From: an uncultured Porphyromonadaceae bacterium
GTDB taxonomy: Bacteria; Bacteroidota; Bacteroidia; Bacteroidales; Barnesiellaceae_A
Assembly: GCA_900538705.1 (NCBI GenBank)
Contig: UPZG01000003.1
Location: 124,001-188,000 of the forward strand
Direction of reading: 5' to 3'
Length of the DNA: 64,000 nucleotides
In this document: positions 52,789 to 61,090 of the stretch, in pieces
How the letters are laid out: each line of letters begins with the position of its first letter
How positions within the stretch are numbered: position 1 is the first letter of the stretch
Translations under genes and position numbers: made by a program
Notes under the pieces: generated by a model
Told to the model about the DNA's origin: nothing
What the model saw: the letters and a program-made list of their open reading frames with translations, nothing else
Databases searched by the model: none

Positions 52789-53961
52789 ATGGCAGAAACA
52801 AAAAGAGATTATTATGAAGTTCTTGGCGTTGACAAAAATGCCAATGCCGATGAGATAAAAAAAGCATACCGGAAAAAAGCCATTCAGTATCACCCCGATA
52901 AAAACCCCGGTGATAAGGAGGCTGAAGAAAAATTCAAGGAGGCTGCCGAGGCTTACGATGTACTAAGTAACCCTGATAAGCGAGCACGCTACGACCGTTT
53001 CGGCCATGAAGGCTTGAGCGGAGCTGGCGGCGGTGGTACATATAACGCGTCGATGGACGATATTTTGTCGAATTTGAGTGACCTTTTTGGCTTCGGTTTT
53101 TCAGGCCGAGGAAGTTCGTTTGGAGATAGTCCGTTTGGCGACTTCTTTGGTATGTATGGTAATGGAAGCCAGCGAGGAGGACGAAGGGTCAATCGGGGCG
53201 GTGACTTGCGTGTGACCGTCAGACTTACACTCAATGAGATAGCTACTGGCGTAGAGAAGAAGATAAAACTTGCCAAATATGTACCTTGTACACATTGTAA
53301 GGGAACCGGTGCAAAAGATGGTACTGCATATACCACCTGTTCTACATGTAAGGGTTCGGGTCATGTAGCGCAAGTACATCGTATGGCTTTTGGTACAAGA
53401 CAGGTTATTACCGAATGTCCCGATTGCCACGGTGAGGGCCAACGCATTACTACCAAGTGTCCTTATTGTAATGGTGAGGGTATAGTACGTTCCGAAGAGG
53501 TTATTTCTGTTAATATCCCTGCCGGCGTTGCTGAAGGAATGCAATTGTCGTTGGAAGGAAAAGGCAACGCTCCCCGTCATGGAGGCGAGAACGGAGACTT
53601 GTTGGTAGTTATAAAGGAGGAGAAGCATCCCGACTTCGAACGTCAAGGGAAAGACATTATATACAACCTTATGCTTGACTATCCTACGGCTGCTTTGGGT
53701 GGCAAGGTAGAGATACCGACTCTCGACGGACATGCGCGAATAAAAATCGATGCAGGAACACAGCCTGGCAGAATTTATGCGTTGCGAGGGAAGGGTCTGC
53801 CTTCTATCAATACTCCCGGTATAGGTTCACTCATAGTTAAGGTGACAGTTTATATACCCGAAAAACTTGGGCATGATGCCAAGGAGAAGATTAAGGCATT
53901 GGCAGACTTGGAGGATGTTAAACCAACACCCGAGGCTAAGAAGCGTATATTGGAACGTTGA
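52789..53961 (+). CDS. dnaJ: chaperone DnaJ
   Basis: Hsp40 co-chaperone that delivers substrates to DnaK. The 390-residue protein has a J domain with His35-Pro36-Asp37 ([13 protein letters not shown]), a Gly/Phe-rich linker ([20 protein letters not shown]), four intact zinc-finger repeats ([32 protein letters not shown]) and the C-terminal substrate domains. Fully canonical, which contrasts with the J-less relative 1.3 kb downstream. Confidence 0.97.
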   Translation: MAETKRDYYEVLGVDKNANADEIKKAYRKKAIQYHPDKNPGDKEAEEKFKEAAEAYDVLSNPDKRARYDRFGHEGLSGAGGGGTYNASMDDILSNLSDLFGFGFSGRGSSFGDSPFGDFFGMYGNGSQRGGRRVNRGGDLRVTVRLTLNEIATGVEKKIKLAKYVPCTHCKGTGAKDGTAYTTCSTCKGSGHVAQVHRMAFGTRQVITECPDCHGEGQRITTKCPYCNGEGIVRSEEVISVNIPAGVAEGMQLSLEGKGNAPRHGGENGDLLVVIKEEKHPDFERQGKDIIYNLMLDYPTAALGGKVEIPTLDGHARIKIDAGTQPGRIYALRGKGLPSINTPGIGSLIVKVTVYIPEKLGHDAKEKIKALADLEDVKPTPEAKKRILER

Positions 53962-54000
53962 TATTCAAACCGTAATGGTTTTCAATATTCATATAACTTT

Positions 54001-54036
54001 AAGAGGAAGCGCCTTTGTGGTGTGTTCCTCTTTTTT
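54001..54036 (+). terminator. terminator after dnaJ
   Basis: AAGAGGAA / TTCCTCTT with a 16-base loop and a T run. Confidence 0.8.
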
Positions 54037-54124
54037 GTTTTAGTTGTATAGCTTGGTTTCGGCCTTACTGCGTTGACAGACCCAAGGTGCGGCAGCAAGA
54101 CGCCGGCTATATTGTTTTACCAAG

Positions 54125-55102
54125 ATGGTAAATGCTACTGTGATGAATATATATTTTGCCCCTTTACAAGGATATACCGATGCTACATTTCGCCGCCTTC
54201 ATAATGAGTTGTGGGGTGGAATAACAGCTTATTATACGCCGTTTGTGCGTATAGAGAAGGGCGCCTTCAGGCGGAAAGACCTTGCCGATATTGCTCCAGT
54301 TGTCAATACAGGAGTACCTGTCGTACCCCAGATGCTCCCTCGTGATGCCGATGAGTTGTGTCGTCTCACCGAGCTTTTTATGGAAAATGGATATGACTGT
54401 GCCGATATTAACATGGCATGTCCGTTCCCTCCGGTTGCCTTACATGGGCGAGGAGCAGGTTTGTTGCCACATCCCGATGTAGTAGTACGCATATTGGACG
54501 CGACACGTCGTTATGCTGGCTTCTCTTTTTCGGTAAAGATGCGTCTCGGATGGAAAGATGCCGATGATTGCATGCGCCTTGCACCTCTTCTTAACGATTA
54601 CCCGTTGCATCATGTCACGTTACATCCGCGTATAGGGAAGGTGCAGTATAAGGGAACCTCTTCGCTCGAAGCTTTTAGGGCATTTGGTGAGGTATGTCGA
54701 TTGCCACTGATATATAATGGTGATATTGTTTCGATAGAAGGGATAAACCGTATATGTGAGCTTTTCCCTCGGTTGGTAGGGATAATGATAGGGCGTGGGT
54801 TGTTGGCAACTCCACAGCTGTCGGCCGTTTATGCTACTGGCGATACTTGTCTTTTTACTGTCCCTATAGTGTCTCGGTTGCAACTGTTTCATGAGGCTCT
54901 GTGTGACCGTTTGCAGGCAACATCGCAAGGAGAGACGCAGCTCATGTCGCGGTTGCATGCGTTGTGGCAATATTTCTTGACCGATGCTCCCCGCCGTGAG
55001 CGTAAGGCTTTGATGAAGACGCACGATATTGCAAGTTATCGCCGCGCTGCAGCCATACTCTTCGATACTTGGCGTGAGGCCTGTAGTCATGTCGATGGTT
55101 GA
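54125..55102 (+). CDS. tRNA-dihydrouridine synthase
   Basis: FMN enzyme reducing uridine to dihydrouridine in tRNA. The 325-residue product has the family's FAPLQGYTDATFRRL opening, the catalytic Cys in DINMACPFPP (about residue 99), SVKMRLGWKDADD, the His-rich HHVTLHPRIGKVQYKG, and the FMN phosphate region LIYNGDIVSIEGINRICELF then GIMIGRGLLATPQ. The ATG at 54143 (MNIYFAPLQ) may be the true start, shortening it by six residues. The subfamily (DusA/B/C) is not assigned. Free-standing gene. Confidence 0.9.
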   Translation: MVNATVMNIYFAPLQGYTDATFRRLHNELWGGITAYYTPFVRIEKGAFRRKDLADIAPVVNTGVPVVPQMLPRDADELCRLTELFMENGYDCADINMACPFPPVALHGRGAGLLPHPDVVVRILDATRRYAGFSFSVKMRLGWKDADDCMRLAPLLNDYPLHHVTLHPRIGKVQYKGTSSLEAFRAFGEVCRLPLIYNGDIVSIEGINRICELFPRLVGIMIGRGLLATPQLSAVYATGDTCLFTVPIVSRLQLFHEALCDRLQATSQGETQLMSRLHALWQYFLTDAPRRERKALMKTHDIASYRRAAAILFDTWREACSHVDG

Positions 55103-55157
55103 AGATGAGACAGATGGCCGATGTAAAAAACAGGCCTTTAAAATCAATTTGAAATAT

Positions 55158-55187
55158 TTGTGGCATATAAGAATTGTTTTATATTTG
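55158..55187 (+). promoter_or_regulatory. full consensus promoter for J-less DnaJ operon
   Basis: A -33 TTG at 55158-55160 and a -7 TATATTTG at 55180-55187 are separated by 19 bases, the best complete match to the Bacteroidetes promoter in the window. It implies a leader of about 110 bases. Confidence 0.6.
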
Positions 55188-55304
55188 CATAAAGAAGTTG
55201 TGTTGCATTTTTATGATGCTTCTGGCGGGGAGTTCTCCTCTGTTTTAGAGGGTGCATTATCAAAATGATAGCATATAGATAAGTCAATCTTTAATCTTGT
55301 AGTT

Positions 55305-56285
55305 ATGGCATACGATGTAAATGAAGGTGGAAAGACCATAAAAACACCTGGAAATGAAGAATATAATAATGATGTGGCAAATCCTCAAAAGACAATACGT
55401 GCTACCGACAGCAGTCAGAAAACCATCCGTTTGTCGGGAAATGAAAATACCGAAAAATCTTCTTGTCAAGAAAATACATCTGGAAATAATGAACAAAGCA
55501 TCTCTATGGACGATTTGCTGGAACAGATGGATAAACAGTTGAGAGATAATAATCTATTGGGTATATTTTCTGATTCACATCATAAAAAAACATCGTCTAA
55601 GATAGCCCTTAACCTTAAGGTGAAAATAAATTTAACCTTGGAAGATGTGGCCAATGGGGTAAAAAGGACAATCCGTTATAAAAGGAATAAGGTATGTCAT
55701 CGATGCAATGGTACGGGCGTCCCCGAAGGTGTGATGTCGATACCTTGTTCTACCTGTGGAGGTACAGGTTTTATATGGGAAGAACAAGGACTGGGAGGAA
55801 CACGTTCGACAATATTTGGAAATGTTACGGTAAATCCTCATCCTGTCAAGAAAGAGTGTCCCGACTGTAAAGGGCGAGGTGTCCTTAACGTAGATTCTTG
55901 TCCTCTGTGTGATGGCGAAGGTTATATTACCGAAGAAGATACGGTTACATTCGATATACCGGCAGGGTTGTTGAATGGTCAGGGACTTGTAATTAAAGGA
56001 AAAGGCAATATTGTTGGCGACCAAACAGGCGATTTCCTTGTTAATATAGATAGAATCTTAGAGCATCCGGTCTTTCAGCGTAATGAATACGACCTTATTT
56101 ACCGGGTGCGCATAGACGCTCAAATGCAGATGCGCGGTGGTACAATTTTTGTGCCTCTGTTAGATGGTACCAAACTTCCGGTAGTGTTGCCTGCACATGC
56201 CGGTAAGCAGGTTATGCTGACTGGGTACGGGTTACCTATATATGGCTCTGGTAAGCGAGGCAATATGATTATAGAATTATCGTAG
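55305..56285 (+). CDS. DnaJ-like protein lacking the J domain
   Basis: A 326-residue cytosolic protein whose C-terminal two thirds are a complete DnaJ substrate-binding module: domain I start LKVKINLTLEDVANGVKRTI, zinc finger from Cys131 to about 206 (CHRCNGTG, CSTCGGTG, CPDCKGRG, CPLCDGEG, all cysteines present), FDIPAGLLNGQGLVIKGKGN and the second barrel ending GKRGNMIIELS. In place of the J domain there is a 100-residue polar segment with repeated threonine motifs (GKTIKTPGNE, QKTIRATDSS, QKTIRLSGNE) and a short helix DDLLEQMDKQLRDNN. Without HPD it cannot stimulate DnaK ATPase by the known route. It may act as a holdase, or the KTIR motifs may be phosphorylation or binding sites (inference). 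First of a three-gene operon. Confidence 0.88.
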   Translation: MAYDVNEGGKTIKTPGNEEYNNDVANPQKTIRATDSSQKTIRLSGNENTEKSSCQENTSGNNEQSISMDDLLEQMDKQLRDNNLLGIFSDSHHKKTSSKIALNLKVKINLTLEDVANGVKRTIRYKRNKVCHRCNGTGVPEGVMSIPCSTCGGTGFIWEEQGLGGTRSTIFGNVTVNPHPVKKECPDCKGRGVLNVDSCPLCDGEGYITEEDTVTFDIPAGLLNGQGLVIKGKGNIVGDQTGDFLVNIDRILEHPVFQRNEYDLIYRVRIDAQMQMRGGTIFVPLLDGTKLPVVLPAHAGKQVMLTGYGLPIYGSGKRGNMIIELS

Positions 56286-56304
56286 TAATCTAAAAACACA
56301 TAAT

Positions 56305-56586
56305 GTGATGATAACCAGCAAAAAAAATGAAAGCGAAGAGCAGACGGTCGTATTGAGAACATTTACATCTGACTTTGAGGCAAATTTGGTACGTGCCAAG
56401 TTGCAAGAGGCAGGTATTCCGTGTATGTTGGCCGACGAGTTTTTTTCGAGTCTTTACCCTCTTACAACCGTGGGAACTATCCGGTTGATGGTGTTCAACA
56501 AGGATGTAGAGAAAGCGCTGGCTATTTTGAATGATACGGCAGGTGACGGTGGCAGTAATACGCCTCCTGCCGATACTCCTTTATAA
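56305..56586 (+). CDS. DUF2007-family putative signal-transducing protein
   Basis: A 93-residue protein with the PII-like DUF2007 pattern: VVLRTFTSDFEANLVRAKLQ, EAGIPCMLADEFFSS and IRLMVFNKDVEKALAILND. Function of the family is not established. The C-terminal tail is disordered (GGSNTPPADTPL). It starts 19 bases after the J-less DnaJ gene and is followed after 22 bases by the NYN gene. Confidence 0.85.
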   Translation: MMITSKKNESEEQTVVLRTFTSDFEANLVRAKLQEAGIPCMLADEFFSSLYPLTTVGTIRLMVFNKDVEKALAILNDTAGDGGSNTPPADTPL

Positions 56587-56608
56587 TAATCATAAAATTT
56601 TTCTTCTT

Positions 56609-57235
56609 ATGGAAGCATGTAAAGGCAATACTACAATAGGAGTATTTATAGATGGCGGATACTATGCCAAGGTAAATGAGTCCCTTATGGGGAAGGCAGG
56701 TTTGAGGATAAATCTTACCCGGTTATTCGATTTTATCTGTTCACGTGTGGCTATGTTATCGGGCAGCCGGCGCCAAGACAGTCTCATTACGGAGTGCCAT
56801 TATTTTAGAGGCAGGTATCGTGCTACCGATGCCGCCGAGTTAGATCTTTTGTATGAGGAGCGTGCTTTTGAAGACTCTTTGATAGAAAATGATGTTGTCT
56901 TTCACTACAAGCATCTTCGTAAATTTGTATCGGGGGGTGAGACCGATATCATGGAGAAAGGTATCGATGTATGGTTTGCTCTTGAAGCGTACGAATTGTC
57001 TATGATACGCCAGTTTGATTATGTAGTTCTTGTTACAGGCGATGCCGACCATGAAATGTTGGCTCGCAAACTCAATGCGGTAAAGATAAAGACTGTGTTG
57101 CTTACGTGGAATCTGGATAGTCACTCGTCGACTTCGCGGTTGTTGCATGATGAGGCATGGCATCATATAGAGCTGAAGAACGAATGCAGGAAAGATGCCT
57201 CCTTGATGATGAGAATTTGTGATAAGGTGTTGTAA
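56609..57235 (+). CDS. NYN-domain (LabA/Vpa0982-like PIN-fold) protein
   Basis: A 208-residue protein of the NYN superfamily, PIN-like predicted RNases. The acidic motifs are visible: TTIGVFIDGGYYAKVNE near the start, KGIDVWFALEAYELSMI and DYVVLVTGDADHEMLARKLN, giving four conserved Asp/Glu positions. The sequence TSRLLHDEAWHHIEL closes the domain. The ATG at 56609 follows the DUF2007 stop by 22 bases; an earlier start at 56531 would overlap that gene out of frame. Probably an RNA-processing nuclease; target unknown. Confidence 0.88.
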   Translation: MEACKGNTTIGVFIDGGYYAKVNESLMGKAGLRINLTRLFDFICSRVAMLSGSRRQDSLITECHYFRGRYRATDAAELDLLYEERAFEDSLIENDVVFHYKHLRKFVSGGETDIMEKGIDVWFALEAYELSMIRQFDYVVLVTGDADHEMLARKLNAVKIKTVLLTWNLDSHSSTSRLLHDEAWHHIELKNECRKDASLMMRICDKVL

Positions 57236-57309
57236 TATCTTAGTCGGTCGCAATACCTATTGGGGCTTTGCAACCGACATATATTTTGATAAATCGTACA
57301 AGAAATGAC

Positions 57310-57343
57310 ACAAGAGCTGCAATGGATTTGGCACAGCTCTTGT
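57310..57343 (-). terminator. terminator after DUF1893-TonB gene
   Basis: Perfect 10-bp arms ACAAGAGCTG / CAGCTCTTGT with a 14-base loop, immediately after the stop on the minus strand. Confidence 0.65.
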
Positions 57344-57346
57344 GGC

Positions 57347-59689
57347 TTAAAAGTTGATATTGATTCCACCCATGCAGGTAGCTCGAGGCATGGGATATCC
57401 GGCAATGATTTCGTACTGTTGTGCCAGCAGATTTTCGCCTCGAATCCATATTTCCAACCAACGCATGGCACGGAATGAGGCTTGCATGTTCCACAAAATG
57501 AAATTCTCTTTTGTTTCGTTTCCTTGTCCGTTGCTCTTTACCGATGTGTAAAGGCCGGCTACGTATTGTATCCCTGTTGATACACTCCAGCGGTCGTGCT
57601 TGAAGTTGCCTCCGAGATATAATTTGTGCTCAGGAGCAGCAAGTATAGGGTTCTCCATGTGCAAGAAGCTGTAATTGGCATTTACCGACCATTGGTTGTT
57701 TATTCGGTAAGCGCCCTCTATTTCTGCACCGGTGTTGTTTATTTGGCCTGTATTTTGGTTGAGCTTTCCACTACCGTTGGGATTTGGGAGGGTCATGATG
57801 AGGTTTTTGCCGTCGATATAGAAGATGTTTACGCCGTATGTGAGCTGTCCGTTTAAGAGTTGTTGAGCGAATGATACTTCATAGTTCCACAAGCTTTCGG
57901 GGCGTAAGTCTGGATTTTGCGGCGGAAACATATACATCTCTCGTATGGTGGGGTTACGGAAACCCTTGCTAGCTATAGCTTTCATTTCAATGTCGTGGGG
58001 TAGATGCAGTGATATACCGGCTTGTGGTACCCATTCAGTGCCGGTTTGGCTGTGATGGTCTATCCTGGCTCCGGCATCTATGGTGATCCATCGGCCTATG
58101 TTCTGTCTGAAATCGACATACGCAGCGATTTCATCTTGCGTGATATCTACGATGGGGTCGTCTGTTCCAGCAAGGTTACCGCTTACGTAGCGATTTAGAG
58201 CCGAGCCGCCGAAGTGAAAATAGTCGATTCCTATGGTAACTCGGTTCCCTGTAAAGAACTGTGCGCTTTGGTAAAGCGATACGCCCATCATGTCGTCGTG
58301 CGATATAAAGCGATACTCCTTGGGGTTGTTAGAGTCGTTGGGATTGGGTGTATAACCGTCGTTTATCCAATGGTCTCCCCAATTGTAGAACAGGCTGGCA
58401 GCACCCGAGGTCCACCCGTAGTCGTTTTCTACGGCTACCGAAGTCATGCCTCTTGTGATGCGTTGGTCGGCATCGGCGAGAGGTGTCATGGTACTGCCGG
58501 GTTGTGATGCATTGAAATGGGTAACGTTGACATCGGCACGGGCATGCCAATATTTAGAAAATTCATATCCCAATTTCACGTATCCGCCATATTGTTCAAA
58601 GTTCATGTCGGGTCTATGCCCGTCGGTACGGTTATACGATACGCTTGCGACGCTGGTAAAACGTCCCTTGCGTACACGGTTGGTAGCTTCTGTTTCCAGT
58701 GTATTGAATGAGCCGTATCCGGCGTGAATGTGAGTGTTTACCCCCTCTTCCTGCATGCGTCGGGTTACAATATTGATAACGCCTCCCATGGAGTTTGAAC
58801 CATATAGCATCGATGCGGGGCCACGGACTACTTCTATCTTCTCGGCCAACATCGTCTGGTAGGCGTCGGCAATGGGATGTCCCATCAGTCCCATATATTG
58901 AGGATGTCCGTCTATGAGTACCATTAGTTGTCCTGAGCTACCGCTCAATCCTCGTAACGATATGCCGCCGGCAGCACCGTCTGACACACCATATCCCATG
59001 ATGCCTCGCGCGGTAGTGAAGAGCCCCGGCACTTGCATCGAGAGAATAGGGAGGAGTGAGGGTTGCATTGTCTGTTCTATTGTCTGTCGGTTGATGACCG
59101 ATACTGTCATGGGTAGGAGGCGCATGTCGGTAGCATTGCGGGTGCCGGTGACTACAACCTCTTTGATAGTATCGCCTGCTATGGCTTGACTGTTGTCGCT
59201 TTGGGCACGGCTTTGTAACGGCGATATGCCTACCATGCAGGCCAATAGAGCTGTAGCAGTATTTTTTGACAGTTTCAACTTGGCAATAAAGACTTTTACT
59301 CGATTATATATCTCTTGCGGGGTGTGTAGCTGTTTACATGCACTCTCCATGGGGCACAATCCGGTTTTGTCACGGTTTTCTATATAGGGAGTTTCTCGGT
59401 TGTAGTGTACACAGATGCCTTTCTCACGTAGTAGAGATAGAGCTTCGGTACTTATTACGTCGGCATATAATTCTTTTACACCACCTATGGCTAAAAGGGC
59501 GGCCGACGCCTTTCCTACAATTTTATCGGCGACATATGCGTCGGCAAGTATTTCGGGAGTATTCTGATAAAGTTCATATAAGTCGGCAACACCTCTGCGG
59601 TTAAAGGTACGTATATCGTCATCTTTTTTTATCACGCACGAATATTGGCCAGAGTGCAGCAGTGTTGCCACTTTTTCTATTTCGGTCAT
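57347..59689 (-). CDS. DUF1893 domain fused in frame to a TonB-dependent outer-membrane receptor
   Basis: The 780-residue frame joins two proteins. Residues 1-130 are DUF1893, a cytidine-deaminase-like-fold domain of unknown function (SGQYSCVIKKDDDIRTFNRR, GVADLYELYQNTPEILAD, GKASAALLAIGGVKELYADV, ENRDKTGLCPMESACKQL). Residues from 138 look like a signal peptide (KLSKNTATALLACMVGISPL ending SRA), then a TonB box (IKEVVVTGTRNATDM), plug (VIDGHPQ-type loop seen as LMVLIDGHPQYMGLM, EKIEVVRGPASMLYGSNSMG, GVINIVTRRMQ) and a barrel ending GGININF. A TTG at 59276-59278 (codon 138) could start a normal 643-residue receptor internally, so one frame may yield two products. The ATG overlaps the aldo/keto reductase stop (ATGA). 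The imported substrate is unknown. Confidence 0.85.
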   Translation of the reverse strand: MTEIEKVATLLHSGQYSCVIKKDDDIRTFNRRGVADLYELYQNTPEILADAYVADKIVGKASAALLAIGGVKELYADVISTEALSLLREKGICVHYNRETPYIENRDKTGLCPMESACKQLHTPQEIYNRVKVFIAKLKLSKNTATALLACMVGISPLQSRAQSDNSQAIAGDTIKEVVVTGTRNATDMRLLPMTVSVINRQTIEQTMQPSLLPILSMQVPGLFTTARGIMGYGVSDGAAGGISLRGLSGSSGQLMVLIDGHPQYMGLMGHPIADAYQTMLAEKIEVVRGPASMLYGSNSMGGVINIVTRRMQEEGVNTHIHAGYGSFNTLETEATNRVRKGRFTSVASVSYNRTDGHRPDMNFEQYGGYVKLGYEFSKYWHARADVNVTHFNASQPGSTMTPLADADQRITRGMTSVAVENDYGWTSGAASLFYNWGDHWINDGYTPNPNDSNNPKEYRFISHDDMMGVSLYQSAQFFTGNRVTIGIDYFHFGGSALNRYVSGNLAGTDDPIVDITQDEIAAYVDFRQNIGRWITIDAGARIDHHSQTGTEWVPQAGISLHLPHDIEMKAIASKGFRNPTIREMYMFPPQNPDLRPESLWNYEVSFAQQLLNGQLTYGVNIFYIDGKNLIMTLPNPNGSGKLNQNTGQINNTGAEIEGAYRINNQWSVNANYSFLHMENPILAAPEHKLYLGGNFKHDRWSVSTGIQYVAGLYTSVKSNGQGNETKENFILWNMQASFRAMRWLEIWIRGENLLAQQYEIIAGYPMPRATCMGGININF

Positions 59690-61080
59690 AAAGTGTTTTG
59701 TTTCAGTTGTTCCACATATCGGTCTATGCGATGCAGCTCTTGGGGTATGTTTATGCGTTGCGGACAGTGGGCGATACATTGCCCACAACCAATGCAGTGA
59801 TTGGCTTGGCGCAACTTGGGTACACTACGGTCGTACCCTATAAGATATGCACGTCGAGCCTGTTTGTAGCCGGGAGCTTGCGACGAGGTTGCGATATGTC
59901 CCTCGTTGAGGCATTTGTTGTAGTGCAACAGGATGGCCGGTATGTCTATCCCATAGGGACATGGCATACAATATTTGCAGTCGTTACATGGAATGGTATC
60001 AAACTCCATCATTTGTGTAGCGACGCTTTGTAAGAAGTTAAACTCCTCGTCGGTAAGAGGCTGTAAGGGTGAGTAGGTACGCAGGTTGTCTTCGAGATGC
60101 TCCATACGAGTCATACCGCTCAGTACAGTAAGGATGTTTGGGAAGCTGCCTGCAAAGCGGAAAGCCCACGAAGCAACGCTTTTTTCTGGTTGGCGTTCCT
60201 TGAATCGTGCTACAATATTGTCGGGCACGTTTGAGAGGCGTCCGCCCAATAGCGGTTCCATGATGACGGCGGGAATATTCCGTTTTTCCAGTTCGGCATA
60301 CAGATATTCGGCATCGGTGTTGCGGGGATTGATTTGTTTGGCATATTTCCAGTCCAAATAGTTGAGTTGTATCTGTACAAAATCCCATTTGTATTCTTCT
60401 TGTCGCGACAGCAGGTAGTCGAATACGGCAACATCGCCATGATAGGAGAACCCAAGGTTACGAATGCGGCCGGCTTGTCGTTCTTCAAGTAGAAAATCCA
60501 ATACGCCGTTGCGTATATAACGGTTTTCAAACTCTTCCATGCCTCCCATTCCTATTCCATGCAGGAGCAGATAGTCGATATAGTCTACCTGTAGTTCCTT
60601 CATGGAGTTGTGATACATGGCTATAGAAGCCTCACGACTCCATGTCGATGGAGAGAAATTAGATAGTTTGGTGGCTATGAAGTAGCTTTCGCGTGGATGA
60701 CGACTTAGTGCTATGCCTGTAGCACGTTCAGAAAAGCCTTGGCAGTAAGCAGGTGATGTGTCGAAATAGTTTACTCCATGCGCGATGGCGTAGTCGACCA
60801 TCTCGTTGACCAACTCTTGGTCTATCCCTTCGTTACCCTCGCGGGCGCTGCGGCCACCGGTCGATGGCAGGCGCATCATTCCAAAGCCGAGTAACGATAC
60901 TTGTTCGCCTGTCTTGGGATTGGTGCGATAGGTCATTGTGCCGGTTGGTTCTCCTTCACTTCCGGCTTTTTGTGTAGGGTTGCCGGTGCAGGCGGCAAGT
61001 CCTGCTGTAGCGGCTCCTGCGATACCTAATTTCTTCAGAAAATCGCGACGGGTTATCTCTTTTTTATGTATGTTGTCCAT
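59686..61080 (-). CDS. Tat-exported aldo/keto reductase with C-terminal ferredoxin clusters
   Basis: A 464-residue protein with a twin-arginine signal (TRRDFLKKLGIAGAATAG) followed by a lipobox-like LAAC (Cys31), suggesting a Tat-exported lipoprotein. The AKR barrel has its catalytic tetrad visible in NYFDTSPAYCQG (Asp, Tyr), TKLSNFSPSTW (Lys) and YIDYLLLHGIG (His). The C-terminal 90 residues carry two cluster motifs, CNDCKYCMPCPYGIDIP and CIGCGQCIAHCPQRINIPQE. Electron flow between 4Fe-4S clusters and the active site in the periplasm is implied. The ATG at 61080 starts the Tat signal; it lies 10 bases after the polyferredoxin stop. Confidence 0.9.
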   Translation of the reverse strand: MDNIHKKEITRRDFLKKLGIAGAATAGLAACTGNPTQKAGSEGEPTGTMTYRTNPKTGEQVSLLGFGMMRLPSTGGRSAREGNEGIDQELVNEMVDYAIAHGVNYFDTSPAYCQGFSERATGIALSRHPRESYFIATKLSNFSPSTWSREASIAMYHNSMKELQVDYIDYLLLHGIGMGGMEEFENRYIRNGVLDFLLEERQAGRIRNLGFSYHGDVAVFDYLLSRQEEYKWDFVQIQLNYLDWKYAKQINPRNTDAEYLYAELEKRNIPAVIMEPLLGGRLSNVPDNIVARFKERQPEKSVASWAFRFAGSFPNILTVLSGMTRMEHLEDNLRTYSPLQPLTDEEFNFLQSVATQMMEFDTIPCNDCKYCMPCPYGIDIPAILLHYNKCLNEGHIATSSQAPGYKQARRAYLIGYDRSVPKLRQANHCIGCGQCIAHCPQRINIPQELHRIDRYVEQLKQNTL

Positions 61081-61090
61081 AATAGGTCTC

